This document shows, piece after piece, positions 24,901 to 36,949 of a stretch of DNA of 64,000 nucleotides; the first letter of the stretch is position 1, and the number at the start of each line of letters is the position of its first letter. This stretch comes from Entonaema liquescens (lineage: Eukaryota > Ascomycota > Sordariomycetes > Xylariales > Xylariaceae). Both the position numbers and the translations under genes were made by a program. The stretch spans positions 62,001 to 126,000 of the forward strand of contig CADCSX010000025.1 of NCBI GenBank assembly GCA_902805475.1, in the 5' to 3' direction. The notes under the pieces were generated by a model. It searched no databases. It was not told the origin of the DNA and saw nothing but the letters and a program-made list of their open reading frames with translations.

Positions 24901-25894
24901 AAATAATAAATTATTAATTATTCAAAATTATAAATTTAATAATTTTAATTTAAATTTAATTTAATTATAAAAAAATAGAAATAATAATAATAATATCGTA
25001 AAAAATAATAGTAATATATAAAGTAATATTATAAATTATTTTCTTTATAATAAATTAATAATATAATTAATAAAAAAGTTAAAAATATTTATATTTAAAA
25101 ATATATTTATAAAAAAATATTTTATTTATATAAAATATATAAAAATAATTTTAAATATATATAATAAATTAAATTTAAATAATTTTAACATAATTATATT
25201 TAATAAATTTATTAATTTAAAAAGAAATTTTTTAAATAATTAAATATTAATTATAAAATATGTTATTTATAAATTAAATAAAAACCAAAAATTATTTAAA
25301 ATTATATTAAATAAAATTAATATATTTTTTAAAATTTAAATATTAAAATTATATATAATATATAATTATATTTAGATTATAAAAATTAAATTTAATAAAA
25401 TTATTAAATATTATTATTTAAAAATTTTTTTTTAATAATATTTACTTTTAAAATTTTCTTTATTAATTTTTAAATATTATAAATTAATAATTAATTTAAA
25501 CGCTAAAATTATAAATAAATTAATATATTTAAATTATTTTAAATTAATTTAAATAAACATTATAAATAATAAATTTATTTTAATTAATAATAATAAAACT
25601 TTTTTATAATATTTAAAAAATATTAATAAAAATTTAACTTTAAAATATATAATTTAAATTAGTTTAAAAAAATTAAATAACTTTTTAAATAAAAATAAAT
25701 TTTTAAATAAATAAATTTAATAATAATTAATAATTTTTTAATTATAAAAATTTTTTAATTATTTAAAAAAATTTAAAAATTAATAATATTAAATTAATAT
25801 TTTAATAAATAAATTTTAAAATTTTTATATTTAATAGTTAAAAATATTATTTTAACTAATATTATTTAATTTTTAGTAAAAAATATATTTAAAC

Positions 25895-25994
25895 AGAAGT
25901 ACTCCGGTTAAATCCTTAATTACTACCCGTTTTCTTAATTAATGCGCAGCACCCTTTTAAGGGTGCTACATCGAACTTGTATAGACAGCACTAA
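25895..25994 (-). repeat. Right terminal inverted repeat of the 10-kb element
   Basis: Reverse complement of the left end. Reading inward it begins TTAGTGCTGTCTATACAAG, with T where the left copy has C at several sites. It abuts the TA duplication at 25995. Confidence 0.85.
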
Positions 25995-27166
25995 TACCAA
26001 CAGGAAGTTGGAAAAGCAGTAGACGCTATTACGGATGTGGAACTTCGCGATAAAGCATCCAGAATCGCTGATATTGGTACATTCACATGGCTGTAAGAAA
26101 CGCGCTCAGAGGTCTATTGGCGGGTCCTAACCTATTTGAAGAAAAGCAGAAGACAATGTGCGGGATCTCGGAACAACAGCTACCTCGGTGCCATGCGATG
26201 ATATAGTAGGACTGGCTCTAGATAAGTTGCCGTATAAGGAGCCAGGCACCAGAGGCGCCGGATTCGACCAAGAAGCACTTGCGCAATATCGGAACTACGT
26301 AGACTGTAAGTGCAGAGAGGCCCACTTGAAACCCGAAGGGCGTAAGGGAGAAACTTACGCGGCGAATAGTGATAGCAGAAGTTGTCAAAGCGTCTTCAAA
26401 CACGTCGTTTGCCGTCATTGTGGAGCCACGAGCGTTTCCGAATTACTTCAACAACACTGGCGCAAGCGATGATCTTGCTAAGAGCTACCGGGACAACGTC
26501 CCCTATGTACTGAAGACGCTAAATCTTCCCAATGTTATCACCTATCTCGATGTCGGGAACAGCAATTCGATAGACTGGGAATTTCATCGTAATGTTGTGG
26601 CTAAGGAGATAATAGAAATTTATAAGGCAGCGGGAAGTCCGTCTCAATTCAGGGGCTTCGCGACTAACGTAGCCAATTTTAATTCATGGTAAGTCACATA
26701 TCACTGGGCCGGATATCTCGACTGACTTATTCGCAGGGATCTTTTACCCGGCGAGTTTGCCACCGCAGATGATTCACGCTACATCAGGCCGCAAAACGAA
26801 CAGCATTTTGTGCGCATCCTCTCAGACGCCCTACAGAAGAACGGCCTGCCAGCAAGAGCGACGCATGCAATCATGGATACCAGCCGAAGCGGCATACCTG
26901 GGCTTAGATATAGTTGGGATGACTGGTGCAATATCAACGGTGCTGGTTTCGGAATCCGGCCCACGTCGCAGACAGGTGACGAGGCACTCGACGCATTCGT
27001 GTGGGTAAAACATCCAGGCGAGTCGGACGGTACAAGCGATCCTTCCGGGACGGGCTACAATGAATTCTGTGGAAAGGAGGATGCGATGAAGCCTTCTCCG
27101 GATGTTGGGCTATGGCATCAGGCATATTTCGAGATGCTGATCCGCAATACAAATCCTTCTCTTTAA
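25995..27166 (+). pseudogene. GH6 glycoside hydrolase, 3' fragment (split by transposon)
   Basis: Continues the fragment at 15799. Exons: 25997-26092, 26142-26305, 26370-26688, 26737-27166, with canonical introns (49, 64 and 48 bp). With the 5' piece the total is exactly 391 codons plus stop and no other lesion. GH6 hallmarks: TLNLPNVITYLDVG, SQFRGFATNVANFNSW, TSRSG, WDDWCNINGAGFGIRP, DAFVWVKHPGESDGTSD and QAYFEML...NTNPSL at the end. The usual proton-donor motif (Glu-Pro-Asp) reads VEPRAFP here, with Arg in place of Asp, and the PxRDC signature is not recognisable. The Asp of YLDVG and of ESDGTSD are kept. The enzyme may have been divergent or inactive as a cellulase before the insertion. 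Confidence 0.88.
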
Positions 27167-27499
27167 TTAGTTACGTTCCAATCATATAGGCCCAATAGCC
27201 TCGTTATTTTGCCCTCTAAAAGTTTTCCCTCAATGGATCGGCTGGGTTAAAGGTAACAAATCACAGCTACGTCTTGCGTTTAAAATAAAAACCAAGAGAG
27301 GCGAGTCTGCTTTAGTATGCTAAACGTAAGTGTAGGACTAAGTATGGCATTGAATGGGAATTTATGTATCTACTAGAAGGTGCTTAAAGAATCGCTTAAG
27401 CTGATTTTAGCATTGAGTAAAGTATTGGGGACTGCCAGAGCCCGCAATACCGGTGCTTCTCGCCTGCATAGAACACAGGGGAGTGCAACTAATCCAACA
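27167..27499. other. Intergenic, convergent 3' ends
   Basis: About 330 bp between the GH6 3' end and the 3' end of the hypothetical gene; nothing recognised. Confidence 0.5.
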
Positions 27500-28411
27500 T
27501 TAAACGTCGAATAAGTATGGAGGGGTGTCCTTCGCTATCAATTTTCCAAGTCCCGGATGACAGTCAGAGCCCTTCCAGTACGCCAGAACCTTGTGTCTGT
27601 CCCTCTCTTCTCCAACTCGGATATCCGGTTCCTCCATACGCGTATCACGCATCTTGATAGAAATCATAGCCATATCCCATAGTTGTATAGTTTTAACGTC
27701 AACTGTAGAAAGACTTTGTGGCCACATCTCGTGCTTGACAAAAGCATCGTAGTATTCCAGGACCGGAAATGGGAAATGGCGATTCTGCGAGAGGACATCT
27801 AGAGCGTCATGAATGAGATCTATATCTGCTTTTATAAGGATCAAGTGCTTGGGGATCCATTCTTGCTGTTTTACATTTGCGCGGCACTTCGATATTACCT
27901 TGAGTAAAGCACTCACGTTATTGTTCATTGTAGGGTTGGTTCGTTCCCACATCTTTAACGCCAGATTAGGTTGTTTCTCTCTTAGAATCAAGGAATCTGC
28001 AATTTTTGGCCTCAAGGGTCCCAATGGCTCTATATCTGCGCCTAATCTCAAGAGAATGGTCTTCTGAAGGACGTACCGTAAGATATCGACATTCCCATCC
28101 CAAATTGGGTGAGGGAGGAGTTGGATAATATCCCTTACAAGGCTAGGTCCATGCCCACCGCGAAGTCGTAGTCCCCAAGTCGTCAAATCCCATGGGCTAC
28201 ATCCGAAAATATGTAACATGCATTTCCAGAACGATTGCCAGTGATATGAATTAGCATCACGCATGAGACTCTCAGCTTGACTTTTTGGTAGTACATTGTC
28301 GGTACCATCCTTAATACCTTGAGAAGCTTTCCTGATAATCCCATCAAATTGATCTGCAGATAGTCCCTTCATGTATCTTACCAGGCCACGTGGGTTGGTT
28401 CCACTCGACAT
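27500..28411 (-). CDS. Hypothetical protein, 303 aa
   Basis: A single-exon open frame of normal composition between the two transposons. I recognise no family. The protein starts MSSGTNPRGLVRYMKG, is largely helical and soluble in appearance, has no signal peptide or membrane segment, and contains Trp-rich stretches (HWQSFWKCMLHIFGCSPW) and IPKHLILIKADIDLIHDAL in the middle. A possible ankyrin-like LLRLGADIEPLG motif occurs near residue 121, suggesting it may be a degenerate or very short ankyrin-type protein. No introns or lesions are seen despite heavy RIP on both sides. Confidence 0.6.
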   Translation of the reverse strand: MSSGTNPRGLVRYMKGLSADQFDGIIRKASQGIKDGTDNVLPKSQAESLMRDANSYHWQSFWKCMLHIFGCSPWDLTTWGLRLRGGHGPSLVRDIIQLLPHPIWDGNVDILRYVLQKTILLRLGADIEPLGPLRPKIADSLILREKQPNLALKMWERTNPTMNNNVSALLKVISKCRANVKQQEWIPKHLILIKADIDLIHDALDVLSQNRHFPFPVLEYYDAFVKHEMWPQSLSTVDVKTIQLWDMAMISIKMRDTRMEEPDIRVGEERDRHKVLAYWKGSDCHPGLGKLIAKDTPPYLFDV

Positions 28412-29015
28412 GATCGCGCGATGCTTCGTGTGCTAATATTCACGTTATCTTGTTAAATATCCAACAATTTGTACAATGCTGTCTACGATCGACTTGCTCG
28501 GTTAGCAAGGTATAGAAGAAGAAACAATCCAAAGCAGTATCAGCAAGAAGAGAGTAATCCTATGGAAATGTAGAGTCGAATTTTGTGTTGGCTATCAATC
28601 ACGCCGATAGAAGGGAATATATATATATATACCTCCCTGCTTTAATAATGAACTTCGAACAACCGTCAAAGAGAAAGACTAAACAACTGCATCGTTTCTA
28701 TATCAATTGCTAGTTATCCTTCCTACGTAGTTAACAATCTCTTTGTTTTCAACTATGTTAATTTTGATATACGCAACGACTGGTATGATAGGAGGTAGGG
28801 GAACTGGATAAACTAGTATTCTCAACCTCGCCTCTAAATTAATTTTTATAGATATCTATAGACCATCCTTGAACAAATGCTTCCGCTCTCCTAAAGCAGC
28901 ACCCCCCGTCGTTAGCTCCGATAATGTAGAAGCAAAAAGGAGTTACAATAGCGTTATTGACATGATCACAAGAGGCATCTGATAGTGGAGGAAACTAGCT
29001 AAGTGCTGAAAAGTG
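28412..29015. other. Intergenic upstream of hypothetical gene, left flank of retrotransposon
   Basis: No gene. Contains an (AT)n microsatellite at about 28617-28631. Confidence 0.5.
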
Positions 29016-29020
29016 GGAAG

Positions 29021-29173
29021 TGTTGAAAATAGACGCAAGTTATAAGGTATAAATTAATTATATTAGTTAGTTATTTAATTAAGTATATGAATAAAATGTA
29101 TATAATATATAAAAGCCATGGGTATAAAGCATATAACTAACTTTTTAATTTATTAATTACATATATTTTAATA
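29021..29173 (-). repeat. 3' LTR of the copia element
   Basis: 153 bp. Same length as the other LTR and differs from it almost only by C/T and G/A. The first ~20 bp (TGTTGAAAATAGACGCAAG on plus) are unmutated, the inner part is RIP-damaged (ends TTTTAATA versus TTCTAGCA in the partner). Confidence 0.92.
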
Positions 29174-31289
29174 TTTTTATTTAAATTAAACCCGTAACTT
29201 ATTTTAAAATATTTTATAAATATTTTATAATAATTATATTTATATATAATTTTATATTTAAAGTTTAAGTTATACGTATTATTTAAAATAAAAATTATTA
29301 AAAATTTTATAAAATAAATTTTCAAATGTAACCTATTTTTTAATTTTATTTAATAATAAATTAAAATAAAGATTTTTTTTATTATTTAATATGTTAATAT
29401 TATATTATATTTCGGTTTTATTTATTTATTTTTTATTTCGTAAATATTTTACGAATAATCGTTATTTGTTTTATAATATATTTTTTTAACGAATTTTATT
29501 AAATATTTTTTTTATAAAATTATAATTTTATATAAATATTTATTTTTTTTATTTTATAAATACGTTAATAATAATTACCATAAAAATGTATTAATATTTA
29601 TTTTTTTATTTATTATTTATTAATTGGCTGTTAAATACGTTAAATAATTTTATTTATATTTTTTTTTTATTTTTAAATGTTAATTTTACGAAATTACCGA
29701 ATAAATTTTAAAATAATAAATTAAATATATATTTTATTTAATTTATTCGGTTTAAATTATTATGGAAAAATATGGTTTATTAATAAATGTATGGTTAATT
29801 ATTTTATAAAGTTAATATATATTATAAATATTTGAATATTTTATTATTTAAAGTTTTAAAATATATTATTTAAATTTTAATTATATGTATAATGATTAAA
29901 AAATTTAAAGTAAATTAAAAAATAAAATGATATATTTTTAAAGTTTTTTAAATAATTTATTAAATTAAATTTTAATTTTAAAAAAGTTATAATATTTAAT
30001 TTTTATTTTATAAAAAGGTTTTAAAATATATTAACTTTTATCGTTATTTTGTTAAATTATTTTAAATATTAAAAATTATTTTTATAAAATATTTATAAAT
30101 GATTATATTTTATATTAATTATTTTATAATATATTGTTTAAATATATTTGGTATAATTGTTTAATAATTTTTAAGATATATTTAATTATATATTTTTTAA
30201 ATGTTAAAGCTTTTAATGATGTGTATAAAATATTTTTTAACCGTTTTAAAGGTAAATTTTAATTCGGGTTTATTACTTATGGTTAATGTTTTATAATTAC
30301 ATTTTATAATTATTATAATTTAATTTTTATAAGTTATAAAACGTTTGTTATATTTGCAATTTTTTATTTATTTTATAATTAAAATCTTATTATTTTTTTA
30401 AATTTAATAAACACATTTTTAAATAAAGATTTAATAAATTTATTCGCTATTTATTATATTATAAAAATATATATAAAATTAATTTTATTAATTTATTATT
30501 TTTTACGGGTAAAATAAATGTTAATTTTTATGTGTTTTATATAAATATAAAATTAAAAGTTTTTAATAAATGTTAAAATTTTTTAATTATTTCCGTAAAT
30601 TATTATAATGTTAATGTCGTTTTTTATAACTGTTAATTTTTTTAATAAATAATATAATTAAATTATTTTTTTTATAATATTTATTATATTTTTAAATTTA
30701 AATTTATAAATAAATATAATTATTATAAATTATTTTTTTAATAATTAATTAATAACGTTATTTTTAATATTAAAAATATATTTTAAAATTAACTTTTTTA
30801 ATTATGTGTACCTCGCGTAATTAATATTTATCCATTTTATAAAGTTTTTTAAATTATTTTAAAAAATGAATTTATAATTTAAAGTATTTTTTAAATATTT
30901 TAAAACTTTTTTAATTATTATAATATGTGTTATAATGAAGTTTTTTATATATTAATTTAAATATAATACCGTATATATTATGTTAAAACATATGTTTATT
31001 ATAATATATATTAAATATTTTATAATTTATACGTATTATTTTAAGTTAATGGTAATTGTTACATAATTATTTAAAAGTTTAAAAATTTTTAAAACATTTA
31101 TAAATATATTAATAAAGTTAAACTTTTATTATTTTAAATCTTTAATAATTTTTTTTAAATATATTTTTTAATTAAATTTAATAATTTTATTAAAGTAATT
31201 TTTTTTAATAATTATTTTTAAATAATATAAATATGGTTTTAAATTTATTATTTTAAATTTTTTAATAAATTTTATTTTAATTTTGTTAA

Positions 31290-31680
31290 TTTTAACTTTA
31301 AAAAAACCCGTAATAAATAAGTTATTTACGTAAATTATAATATAAATATAATTTTTAATAAATATTTTTATATTAAAATTTAATATTTTAAACTTTAGTA
31401 TTTTTAAGTACGTTATTAAGGTTTAGTACCATATTTTAAAAACTTGCTTTAAACCGTATAAAATTTTATTAAATTTGCAATATTTATTAATTCCGTTGTT
31501 AAATTTAAAAAGTTGTTTAACGTAAATGTTTTTTTTTAATGTTTTTATATAAAAAAACGGTGATAACGTCCATTTGTTTTATTTTTAAATTTAAAGTTGT
31601 AATTATTACGAATAAAGTTTTATAATTCATGGGTTTAATTATTAATGCGAAAATATCGGTGTAATCGAGGTTTTTTATTT
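31290..31680 (-). pseudogene. Relic of copia reverse transcriptase
   Basis: Minus-strand translation keeps copia RT landmarks in order: LDYTDIFAL (about 31650-31672, usual form GIDYTDTFAPV), IKQMDVITVFLY (about 31545-31582, usual KQMDVxTAFL), KILYGLKQVFKIWY (about 31426-31466), and IYVNNLFITG (about 31308-31335). In the last, the two catalytic Asp of YVDD have become Asn, as expected when G to A changes hit GAY codons. The element is therefore catalytically dead. Confidence 0.88.
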
Positions 31681-34600
31681 GTTTAAATTTTTTCACTATT
31701 TATTTAATTTTATATTAAGTGATTTTATTGTTAAAACCTCGTTTTATTTTATAAAACTATTTTTTAAATAATAATTTACGTTTTGTAAAAAACTTATATA
31801 ACGTTTATATTTAATTATTTATTAATAATTAATATTCGGTGTTTATAATTTTACGTTATTTATGTTATTTAAAGTTATGTTTAACGTTTTTATAAAATTT
31901 AAATTTAAGTTTAAACGTTATTATTATAACGTTGATTAAATAAATAATATATTTAAAGTTTATGTTAAATTTAAATTAATATTTATATGGTAATGTTATA
32001 TTTATTTATTATTTAAAATTGTATTTAAATGTTTTACGAGGTAAATTATTAATGTATAATTTAAGTTTTAAATTTTATACCGGTATTTTTAATTTTATTT
32101 AAAGTAATTTATTATTATTTAATTTATTTTAAAATTTAATATTATATTAGTTTTTTATAATAAGTTAAATATTAAGTTTTAAACGTTGTAAATTTTCACG
32201 GTTTAATGTTCGGGCGGGGTTACCATTTATAAAATAAATTTTAAATAAATTTTAAATAAATTTTATTAATTTTAAACAACTTCGTGGTGGGGATAATAAT
32301 AAAAACTCGAATTTTATACGTTTACTTAATGTTAAAAATTCTTTAATAAATATATAAAAATAATTTTTTTTAAATATAATATTATTCGCGATAATTATTT
32401 TATTTTTATCCATTAATAATATTTTATAAATTTATAAATTATTACTTTTATATTTTAACATTTTATAATTAATAATTTTAATGTAAAATATATTAATTTT
32501 TTAATTTTTTAAATAATAACTATTAGTGTTTACAATGATTAAATATGTTAAATTTAATACATTATTATATTAAACCTCGTAAAAAGTTTTATTTAATACG
32601 TTATAAAAAGATTTATTTATTAAATACGTTATTATTTAAATTATTATAAGTTAATATTTATTTAACATTTTATTATTTTTAATTTATATTAATATCGTTC
32701 GAATTTTATTTTTTAATTTTTTAATAATATTTTTAATAATACTTTTTAATTAATGTTATTTAATGGTTGTGTAATAAATCGCGATGTTTTTTTAATAATA
32801 ATATTATTTAAATTTATAGTTAATATGTAAATTTAAAATATTTAAAATAATAATGTAATAACGCCGTTTAAATTTTTCCCATTATTTTAAAAAATCTTTA
32901 AACGTTAATAATTAATTTTTAAAGTTTTTAATTAATATAACTTAACTTATATATAAATAATCATATATTATTATTAATTATTTTTTATAATTATTAATAT
33001 TTTATATATTTAATAATATATTTATTTTATTAATATATAATAATTTTAAATTATAAATGCTTTTTTTTAATATTCTTATATAAAGCTTTTTAATTATTTT
33101 GCTTTTTATATAAATTTCGTAAAAATAATGTTTTTTTAAAAAATTAATATTTATAAATATATTTATAAATTTTTTTAAATTTTAATTATTTAAATAATTT
33201 AATTATTCGTGTTATATTTTTAATAATAAATTCGATATAAAATAAAAATAAAATACCATGTTAAAACTTATTATATTAAAATAATTATTTTTTTAATTAA
33301 TTATATATAAGTTATTTATTTTAATTATAATTAAAAATATTTTTTTATTTTTAACGTTATAAATTAAATCCCATCGAAATAAAAACTTTGCTTTTTTATA
33401 AATAAATTAAAATATTAAAATAAAGTTATAAATTAAATTAAAATAATAAATAATATCCGTAATTTTAACTTTTTTAAATTATTTTTTTATAATAATTTAA
33501 AACGTGGTAATATTTTATAATTTTAATATAATAATTTTATCGTTAATGTTATATATATAAAGTTTTTTATATAAATGTAAATTAATAAATAATGTTTTAT
33601 TATAATAATTGGTTTAATTATAATTATTATTAATCATTATTATTTTTTATAATTTAACGGTTAATTTTTTAGTTTTTTAATTTTATCATGGTTATAAATT
33701 TTAATATTATTAATATTTTTCTTATAAATGAGTTTATTAATACGTAATTAAATACGGGATTAATTATAAAAATTATTAATTTTAATAATTTATTTTATAA
33801 TTAATTACTTTATATTTAATTATTTTATACTTTGTTATTTAATATATTAAATTATAATTTATTAAATAAGTATTTTTAAAATATTTTTAATAAAATATTA
33901 AATTTTAAAAAGTTAGTTATTAAAATGTTAAATAACTTTTTAAACGTTATAAACGTTGTTATGATAATAAGTATTAACGATTTAATTTAACTTTTATAAA
34001 TTAATATAACGGTTACAACGTTATTTTTATCGTATTTAAACTTTTTACCTTTATTTTTAAGTTTATTTCGTTAATTTTTAAACCGTTTTTTAAAGTATTT
34101 TTAAAAATAATTAATTGTTTTATAATTAATTAATTATTATTTAATTATTACGTAATAAATGCATGTAAAGCTTTTTTTACGTTTAATATTTAATTTATTA
34201 AAATAATTAATTAAAGTATATTTATTATTTTTATTTTTAATTTTTTAAATTTATTTTTTTTATTAAGCTAATTTAATAACGTTATTTATAATAATTGCAA
34301 TTTTAATAATTAAATTATTATTATTTTATATAAATATGATATTATGGTTTTAAAAAAATATCATAAAAAAAATATTATAATTAAAGTTTAAAATTCCAAA
34401 AAATTTATTAATTAAATATAATTTATTAATTATATAAGTTTTATTTAATTTTTTAAAATCCGATTGTAATTATTTTAATTTTAATGATAACGTTATAATA
34501 ATTTTTTTAATGGTTAATAAAGTAATATTTTATTTAAACGTTAAATTTTAAAATATAATATTATTTTATAATTTATATTTTTTCTTAAAAGTTTTTTAAA

Positions 34601-35931
34601 AATTAATTATTGTAATTTTCCTTATTATTATATTTTTAAGGTTTTTTTTTAAATAATAACGAATGCATTCGCAAGTTTTATTTTACTTATTTTACTAAAC
34701 TTTAACTTTTTTATAAAGTTTAACCGCCGTAATATTTTTATTATCCTTTATATCCGTAAGGATTATTTTATCGGTCCCATTTAAAAACATTTTCTTATAC
34801 TTTTATATTATTAAATAATTAAATATTTCTTTTTTAAACGTTAATTATTTATTCGTTAAATTTAAACGGATAATATTATTTAAAATTATATTACTTTTTT
34901 TTATTTTTATAATTATTAAAAAAATATTAAAAAAAATCATTAAATAATATAAAAAACTTTATAAAGTTTAATTAATAAAACCGTTTAATTGTAAAGTAAT
35001 TTTTTAAAATATAATTAATTAATTTTATAATTAAAACCGGTGTTATTTTAAAATATTTATTTAAATTTTAATTAAAAAGTTTTAAATTTTAAATTAACGT
35101 TTTTTTAAAATAAATAATATATTCTTTTTCCAAGGATTTTAAAATAAATATTTTAAAAAATATAATAAATTTTTATAATAAATTACGTAAAATAATTATT
35201 TTAAAATTAAAATAATTAATATTTAAATTAATTAAAAAAAATATAAAAAATATATTATTTATATTTAACAAATATGGTTCCGATAATATTATCGTAAATG
35301 CAAAATTAAAATTTTTAAAATAAAATTTTTTTAAAAAATCTTTAATTAATAATTATTTAAATTTTTATATTAAATATAAAAAATTTTATTTATTTAAATA
35401 TTTGAGATATAATGCTTTTTATAATGGTTTTTCTTTAAAATTATATTTAACTATTATTTATTAATTTTTTATTTATTATAATGTTTTACCGGAATTTATT
35501 ATTTAAATAATATTAATATTTTATATAATAATTTTTTATATTATTAAAATTACTATTTTAATTTAAAAAATTTTAATATATTTATAATTTATATTTATTA
35601 AAATAAAGTAAATTTTAATATTATTATTAGTTAATATGCGTTTTAATATAATGATGGTTTTATAAAAATTAAATTAACGTTTAATGTTAAAAGTTTTTAT
35701 AAAAAAGAATAATGGATTTTCCGTTATTATAATCCCGATTCCGATGTCCTTTTTTGACACGTTATTTTTGCAAATTTTCTCTTTTAATTTTTTAAGATTT
35801 TCTCGTTTTTTATTTAACGTATAATAAAAATCGTAGTAATTTAAGTTAATTACATTTTTAATAAATAATATATTAAATAATAAAATTAAATTTAATTATA
35901 TTTATAATTATAAATTTCCGAGTTTATAACT

Positions 35932-36084
35932 TATTAAAAATAGATATAAGTTATAAGGTATAAATTAATTATATTAATTAATTATCTAATTAAGTATATA
36001 AATAAGGTGTGTATAGTATATAAGAGCCACGGGTGTGAGGCGTATAACTAGCCCCTTGATTTACCAGTTATACATATTCTAGCA
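35932..36084 (-). repeat. 5' LTR of the copia element
   Basis: 153 bp. The outer (right) half keeps normal base composition (e.g. GAGCCACGGGTGTGAGGCG), the inner left part is mutated. On the minus strand it begins TGCTAGAATATG. Followed by GGAAG at 36085-36089. Confidence 0.92.
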
Positions 36085-36089
36085 GGAAG

Positions 36090-36949
36090 AATATACGAGG
36101 AACCAACTTGAATGGCAACACCAATATGGAGGATACTGAACTTTTCAAGGAGAGCGACGGACCTTAACAGCACAATCCTGGGTTATTATTAAAATGTCGG
36201 TTCCAACCTACACTAACCATAGATATGATAGAACCCTATACCTATAAAAAGACACACTGGCGATGCTTTTACGATCGTACACTGAAACTATCTGTTTCAT
36301 GGGTTACTAGCACAATGGAAGGATAATAGTAGTCAAGACGGAGACCATCATATTATGGTATAATATCCGCAATCAATTAACCTAGTAGTCTTAGAGTCGT
36401 ACCGTAGTCAATTAGAGTACCAAAAAAGTTGTTTTATTAGTTGCAACTGCAAAAGAGAGCAAGTAAGTAATCGTGGCTTATAGGCTAGTAGGGAGTACAT
36501 GAGTTCTGCGGCAAACACATTGCAAAAGCTGAGCCAAGTTCTATCAAATCATGAGACATTCGCATGCCTCCAGTATTACAGCCATACCCTTGCTCAAGCG
36601 CCAAACTTCAAATGCGATGTGCAAAAAGGGAGACAAGAAGAGAAAAAACAAACGGGCTCGTTTTCTGATTACAACGCGATTCCCACCGACATGTGGTGCA
36701 TTAGTGACTTATGTGTCAAGTATCTTCCATCCTCCCTACCCTCCACTCATATCTTTTTTTTTTTTGGGGGGTTGTCTCATTTTTCTGAAAATCTTTCTTT
36801 TCTTATTCAGTTCCCTCTCTATTCTCTCACCGAGATCCTGGTGGTGTTTTGAGATCTATGTTCGCATCCTGGATTTCGTTATCGAAGGCGTTCGGTCTTC
36901 ACCACATTGTAGTTTAAGTGCTATAGCACTTATTGAAAGTCCACTTTTC
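36090..36949. other. Intergenic, right flank of retrotransposon
   Basis: No convincing gene. Open frames at 36499-36967 contain low-complexity T/G runs (36748-36771) and look like chance. Downstream region of the ankyrin gene. Confidence 0.5.

Larger units (their letters stand above)
15966..25994. mobile_element. 10,029-bp RIP-degraded DNA transposon with ~100-bp TIRs, TA duplication
   Basis: The block starts TTAGTGCTGTCTA and ends with the reverse complement. It is flanked by TA (15964-15965 and 25995-25996) inside the GH6 gene, and excision of element plus one TA restores the GH6 frame exactly. TA duplication and TIRs fit the Tc1/mariner (pogo/Fot1-like) superfamily, but 10 kb is far longer than usual, so nested insertions or another TA-targeting group are possible. 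The interior is almost pure A+T, with remaining C/G scarce, stops in every frame, and no transposase readable by eye. Several tandem arrays lie inside (see separate entries). The TIRs differ almost only by C/T and G/A, as RIP would cause. Confidence 0.85.
29021..36084 (-). mobile_element. RIP-degraded Ty1/copia LTR retrotransposon, 7,064 bp
   Basis: Bounded by two 153-bp LTRs (29021-29173 and 35932-36084) and by the 5-bp target duplication GGAAG (29016-29020 and 36085-36089). On the minus strand the LTR runs TG...CA and the interior still reads as copia reverse transcriptase (see its own entry), so the 5' LTR is the right-hand one. Purine-rich sequence next to the left LTR on the minus strand fits a polypurine tract. 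The interior is extremely AT-rich with stops throughout, so it is not functional. The outermost parts of both LTRs escaped most mutations. Confidence 0.93.

Noticed and set aside
16090..25880. AT-rich block as mitochondrial insertion or centromere
   Set aside because: The exact inverted termini, TA duplication and frame restoration of the GH6 gene show a transposon insertion.
15966..25994. A giant intron of the GH6 gene
   Set aside because: The ends are TIRs, not splice sites, and a TA duplication is present; a 10-kb intron would be extraordinary in this genome.
29021..36084. Gypsy-type rather than copia retrotransposon
   Set aside because: Readable RT blocks (DYTD-F, QMDV, LYGLKQ, YVNN) are those of Ty1/copia.
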